A stretch of 64,000 nucleotides of DNA from Rhynchospora pubera (lineage: Eukaryota; Streptophyta; Magnoliopsida; Poales; Cyperaceae), in assembly GCA_028095005.1 (NCBI GenBank), contig CM051462.1, positions 117,976,752 to 118,040,751 of the forward strand, in the 5' to 3' direction. A program made the position numbers and the translations under genes. Positions within the stretch are counted from its first letter, which is position 1; each line of letters starts with the position of its first letter. Positions 59,352 to 64,000 of the stretch are shown here, piece after piece. The notes beneath the pieces were generated by a model. That model was not told the origin of the DNA, searched no databases, and saw nothing but the letters and a program-made list of their open reading frames with translations.

Positions 59352-59354
59352 ATG
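59272..59354. repeat. (TG)n(TA)n(TG)n microsatellite
   Basis: About 25 TA units flanked on both sides by GTGTGTGT; borders family A copy 4. Confidence 0.95.
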
Positions 59355-62300
59355 TGGTATGCAAGGATATTTCATCAAGGAGAATATATTGGAGAGTTTA
59401 GATCGGTTATAATGAACTAGATCCAATAGTTAGATCGTCATGCACCATCGAGTCGTTTTTCGAGATTCAAATTTCAAATGGTCAATATGAACCTTTAAAG
59501 TTGTTCTCCGTATTGAGATATCTTGGAGACCAAATTTTATATTTTGTTAATTTTTTTTGTTATTTGTTACGATATTTTTTAATTAGAGGGTCTCAAAAAT
59601 TCTAATTATAATTTTTTTTAAATAACAGAATTAATATAAAAAGTTTAGTAAGGATTTAGGTCCAGATTTCTAAAATGGATCGTGATAACCCGTCAACCTA
59701 TGGAGGACTGCGTCATAAACTGTGGACCGAAGGAGTGTTGGACCGGATCGGACTGAATGGTTAACCAGCCTCTGAAATCAGCACACGTTATTTCTGACCC
59801 AAATTTATACAGATAAAATATATATAACGTACAATGTGACATTAATAAATTAAAATCAGTTTCCTTCTTATTAAAAGAAATTTGCTTTTTTCATCTGCTC
59901 TGTTGAATAAGGATTTCTCATTGTGGTTTTATGGGTTTCTTCCGAATACTTGCAAGTTCTGAAGAAGTAAGAAGGAATAGTCGATAAAACATCCAGTCAT
60001 CCAGATCAAATACAGATTTTAAATTTAAGGGGACCAACCAATATGTACTGAAATTTAATCCGAGTCCTGATATCCCTGCAAATCTTTTATTGACCCATTT
60101 AATAACTCTAAATCAATGATGTATATATCTATATATAGTGTGCGGTATGTGCATCGTAGCATGAGTAATTCGCTGTCAAAAAACAAAAAAATGTAGAATC
60201 ATGTTTTTGAGCAAGCCTAGCACTGACAGTAGTTAAAAAAAAAAACAACAAAAAACACAAATCATTTCCAAACCGTGGTCCTCAGGTTGCAAGTACAAAT
60301 AGCAAATTATATTTGTAAATAATATACGTAATTAGGTCTGCTTGTATTTTTATTTTCCAATTAACTACAATGGTAGTCCATAAATAAGAAAACAAATAAA
60401 ATAACGATTTTAAATATATACACATAATATCATTAAATTTACTTACCCTTTTGGGAGACGGGCATCAACATTTTTTGTCCGATAAGCTTATAATTTTTTG
60501 TTTTGTCATACCCATACCCAATCTCTATTGACATCTGACTTATCAAATACGGTATGGATTTGATAATCATATAAAAATAAGGGGCGATTTACCAACACTT
60601 TATTGATCAGGTAATATCACAGCGGTATAGTGGTAAAATAAAAATTAATAACAATTAATTCTTCGGTCCTACCCACATTTGCCACTCATGCGCTACACTA
60701 ATAATTAATTACCATAAAATTGGTCAGTTTGGTACATAGATGTGAGACTATTGATTCTCCCAATAGAGCTCCTTTACGTTCATGTTCGTATTCATACTCC
60801 AACTAGGATAGTGTTATACGGATCCAATTTGTTTGGGACCCCTTAATAAATTAGTGCTCACTATGTAACGCAGAGAAAAACTGCACGCCACGGTTAGAGG
60901 TTAAAATACTGACATTCTGACAAGTGACCATTAAGATTATGACTAAACCTAGGCAATCCGTACCCAGTTAAAAAAATTATAATCCGGTGAACTGGATATC
61001 CTTCCCACACGCCCCTCTACGGACCCAAATTCTCTCCAGTTAGCCTCCATTATTTAAAAATTTCATCCTATAAAATATCAAATAAATTATTTATTTATAT
61101 ACCAATCAAAACCATCCTATGTTGTTTTAAATTAAATAATTGGAAACTGTAGTTCTCCAGTTTGAATAAAACGGAGAGGTTATCAAACGTTAATTTTGTT
61201 TTCTGGCCTGGGTTGGTTGTGAAATGCAGAAGTGTGAAATGAATCAGGACTGAAGAGTGCATACTCCATGTCCCCAGTCAAACCAAGGACCAAAGACTCT
61301 CTGCCCACCTCTGCTCTCTGTCTCCCTGCTTAATCTCATGTGTATATTACGTGATTAGTCAGTTAAACCCTTTTGCTTTAGCTCGCTAATCTCAACGTTA
61401 TCACGTAATAGTACCGAATAAAATCGAGGGTATTCTGGTCATTTTGGCTTCCCTGCCCCACCCTCCAAACCTCCTCAAAAGTCGAGTTTGGGAAGAGGAG
61501 AGAGAATAAGCGCATGGGGATTTTTGACAAGACTCGGTCTGTAATAACTCCCTAGACAGTGCGAGTTAATTTTAATTAGATAATAGCGGTTAATTTATAT
61601 TTGATTTACCATCTAATTGTTAGATTAACAAAAGATCTAATATATTGCTTAAATACCATAAGCTAAAATAACTATAATTTTCTTTAAAATATAAAAGTTC
61701 AAAATATATATTAGCTAGTAGAGGGAAGCTTTGAAATTATTTTTTGTGTATTTTATTTTTTTTAAAGAATATTACTAAAACGATATTCCAGACTAAAACA
61801 AAATTTTTCATTTAACGAAAGAAGCACTTATAAGTTGGTGACATCACTCCTATATTTTTACGTAATTAATGAAATATAGAAAATATTTATAGATAATATT
61901 GTGTGTGGGGCAATCAAGTATGAAAAAGATGTGTATAAGAGTTTTTAAATTTTGAATATGTGTGTTTATTAAGAAAATTCAGAATTACTAAATGATGAAT
62001 TGCCTTTTAGTCTGAGATATCTTTTTAGCATTATTCTTAAAAAATTGAAACAGGCAACTAAAAAATTTTCAAAGCCTCACTCTACTAACAAAGTGCATGG
62101 TCATCATATATTTTAAACTTCCATAATTTGAAAAAAAAATGTAATTATTTTAACGTATGATATTTAAGCAATATATTCTTTTTTTTTTTAAACTACTATC
62201 GATTATATGGTAAATAAAGTACAAATAATTGACCTGGTCAGCCACTACTTAAGCGCAAAACCAAGTGTAGACAGATTTGGCAGGTGGGGCCCATAGGGTC

Positions 62301-62356
62301 TGTCACAAAAGAGAATCTATCCAATCTCGTCGCAATAAAGTAATCGTACTCTCCTC
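59355..62356. other. intergenic, AT-rich
   Basis: 59450-59640 has a decayed foldback core (TTGTTCTCCGTATTGAGATA, GGAGACCAAATTTTAT). The remainder shows no gene, RNA or named element. Unique-looking, GC-richer DNA from about 61180 (61200-61550) may be distal promoter of the BES1 gene. Confidence 0.35.
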
Positions 62357-62570
62357 GTGAGCTCTCCCAGCCTCCTCTCCTCTGTCCAAAAAGCAATCAC
62401 ACACTATTGTATTTTAGTCCACACCATCTCCCACCCAAACAAGCAAGAGAAGAGAGAGAGAAATCAGAACCCAAAAACAAAGAAGAAGAAACAAAGCCTC
62501 CTCTCTAACGGCGAAGCTTCTTGCAACCGAGCAACTAGCAGAGACAGCTTGAGCAAGAGAAGTACAAAGG
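62220..62570 (+). promoter_or_regulatory. promoter and 5' leader of the BES1/BZR1 gene
   Basis: TGGGGCCCATAGG at about 62285 contains a TGGGCC-type site recognised by TCP factors in plant promoters (inference). A CT-rich patch at 62340-62390 and a GA-rich leader (62445-62570) precede the ATG. No clear TATA box. Confidence 0.4.
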
Positions 62571-64000
62571 ATGACATCAGGGGGAGGAGGTGGTGGTGGA
62601 GGAGGAGGAGGTGGAGGGAGGATGCCGACGTGGAAGGAGAGAGAGAACAACAAGAGGAGGGAGCGGAGACGACGCGCCATCGCCGCGAAGATATTTGCCG
62701 GGTTGAGAGCTCTCGGGAACTACAAGCTTCCCAAGCACTGCGACAACAACGAGGTGCTCAAGGCTCTCTGCCGCGAGGCCGGGTGGGTCGTCGAGGATGA
62801 CGGCACCACCTACCGCAAGGTACTAAATTTCTGTGTAATTCTCTCAGATCTCACATCTCTTTTTGGTTTTAGTTTGTTTCTGTCTTCCCCTGTTTCAGTT
62901 TTTTCAGATCTTGGGTGGTGGAAGCAGAGGATTGCCTTGTAGGATTTGATTGGTTTTTGTTGGTTTCTCTGTTTTTTTTTAGTAATTGAGTAATTAGGCC
63001 AGTGATTAATTAATAGTATTCTTCAGATTCATCTGATCCTATGCTTTTGTTCTATGTCCACTTTGAGATCCGGTTGTTTATAGTAATTTGGAGTAGATGT
63101 GTCTTTTGAGTGATCTTTCTCGAATTGGGAATATTTATTTTTGAGCGATCTTTCTCAAATTGGAACTAATTTATGTAAAACTAAAATCCCATTGATCTAA
63201 TTAATTACTCGTCTGAAGCTCCCTTTCAATTCTAATGAATTAATGATTGGTTTGTTCAAGGTATTAATTATTAAAATTTGTAGGAAAGAAATCTTTTTTC
63301 TAGTAGATCTACTGTCCACATTTTTCAATTCACAAGGCCTTATTGGACATGAATTTCGCCTGGATGGCTGGATTAAGTTTATTTTGTGGGATCAAATAGT
63401 AGAAGCAAAAAGATCACGAGTTTTCTCTTTTTTCTTTTGACTGCTTTCTCTTTTGAGGTGGTCTTTTGTTCATTACCTTTCCTTTATTTTCAATCGGCCA
63501 TGATGAGGATCTTTTTACTAGAGTTCTTCGTTGAAATCCAGTCTTTGCTGTCCAACTTTTTGCACCTATTTTTTTACTTTTCCTGTTTCAACATGTATCC
63601 CACTAATCTGAACAGTTGTCAAGTGGTATCTCCCGTTTCATGATGTTCAACTTTAAACAAAAAAATTGAAACCAAAGAGGAGAAATTAAAGGAGCAACAT
63701 TTAAAGTAACCAAACCAACAACTACTAGACCACTGTACATGATAAAAAGTTAATAGTACTAATAAAAGAACTACTCTGCACAGTAAAGGGGATGTGTCTT
63801 TTGCAAATTAATTCTAATGCATTTGCAAGAGATACTGTTTGGTTCATAATGCTGTTACCTGTTAGTCCAGACTACATATATATTAAACTTTTAAGAAATG
63901 TCTTTTAGTTCTTGCTTATGCATCAAATTGCTTCTGAACATTTTATCCTAATTGAATTTTAATTATTATCAGGGATGTAAACCACCTGTGCTACCACCAG
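62571..64000 (+). CDS. BES1/BZR1-family transcription factor, 5' part only
   Basis: Brassinosteroid-responsive nuclear transcription factor of the BES1/BZR1 homologue (BEH) family, which binds BRRE and E-box sites when dephosphorylated. Exon 1 is 62571-62819 (83 codons). A 1,153-bp GT-AG intron follows, and exon 2 starts at 63973 (GCKPPVLPP) and runs off the window. Residues 4-16 are 13 glycines encoded by a GGN repeat. Then comes MPTWKERENNKRRERRRR (basic, atypical bHLH DNA-binding domain with an embedded nuclear signal), AIAAKIFAGLRALGNYKLP and KHCDNNEVLKALCREAGW, ending in TTYRK at the conserved first-intron position. GSK3 sites, PEST and EAR motif would be in the missing part. The Gly run is longer than I recall for the family. 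ATG choice: first ATG in frame, with MTSG typical of the family. Confidence 0.95.

Noticed and set aside
59125..59426. Frames with long Ile-Tyr runs
   Set aside because: Produced by the TA/TG microsatellite.
62414..62680. Minus-strand 88-codon frame with poly-Pro
   Set aside because: Shadow of the Gly tract of the BES1 exon on the other strand.

Overview
The window is nuclear DNA of a flowering plant, most likely a eudicot. It is AT-rich, its genes have GT-AG introns, and it carries plant-only gene families (Golgi URGT nucleotide-sugar transporters, a plastid GGPP synthase, a BES1/BZR1 factor). Dense transposon debris includes Copia, MULE, Helitron, hAT, PIF/Harbinger-like and foldback MITEs. 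I cannot name the species. No rRNA, tRNA or CRISPR was recognised.

Layout. 1-2866: the 3' part of a MULE (Mutator-like) transposase gene, open at the left edge, with one 85-bp intron. 3075-6056: an unusual module built on the palindrome CGCGTTTATAAAACGCG. It has a nine-unit tandem array, two small divergent ORFs (84 and 101 aa) around a promoter with two long palindromes, a 38-bp-stem hairpin, and a second palindrome block. 6558-9197 and 22666-24547: two complete five-exon URGT genes (344 and 345 aa) in tandem, with identical lengths for exons 1-4. Between them, 9527-21934 is bounded by Helitron-type ends. It holds gene fragments, an apparently identical 1.3-kb tandem duplication, and a young but broken Copia element with a 5-bp target duplication.

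24548-30351 is intergenic with MITEs and a 680-bp minus-strand mini-Helitron. 30352-31398 is an intronless plastid-type GGPP synthase. 33962-34790 holds a LINE-like RNase H relic interrupted by a hAT MITE. From 35 to 60 kb there is no host gene I can support. This stretch has three end-to-end chains of foldback elements joined by TA/GA microsatellites (37.8-40.1, 43.6-47.0 and 57.5-59.3 kb), a 1,760-bp solo Copia LTR, a hAT element with 8-bp TSD, and a 1,576-bp long-TIR MULE with a 9-bp TSD. At 62571 a BES1/BZR1 gene starts and runs off the right edge.

The host genes do not form one pathway: cell-wall sugar-nucleotide transport, plastid isoprenoids, and brassinosteroid transcription. The most unusual material is the palindrome module beside the MULE transposase, followed by the Helitron and the foldback chains.
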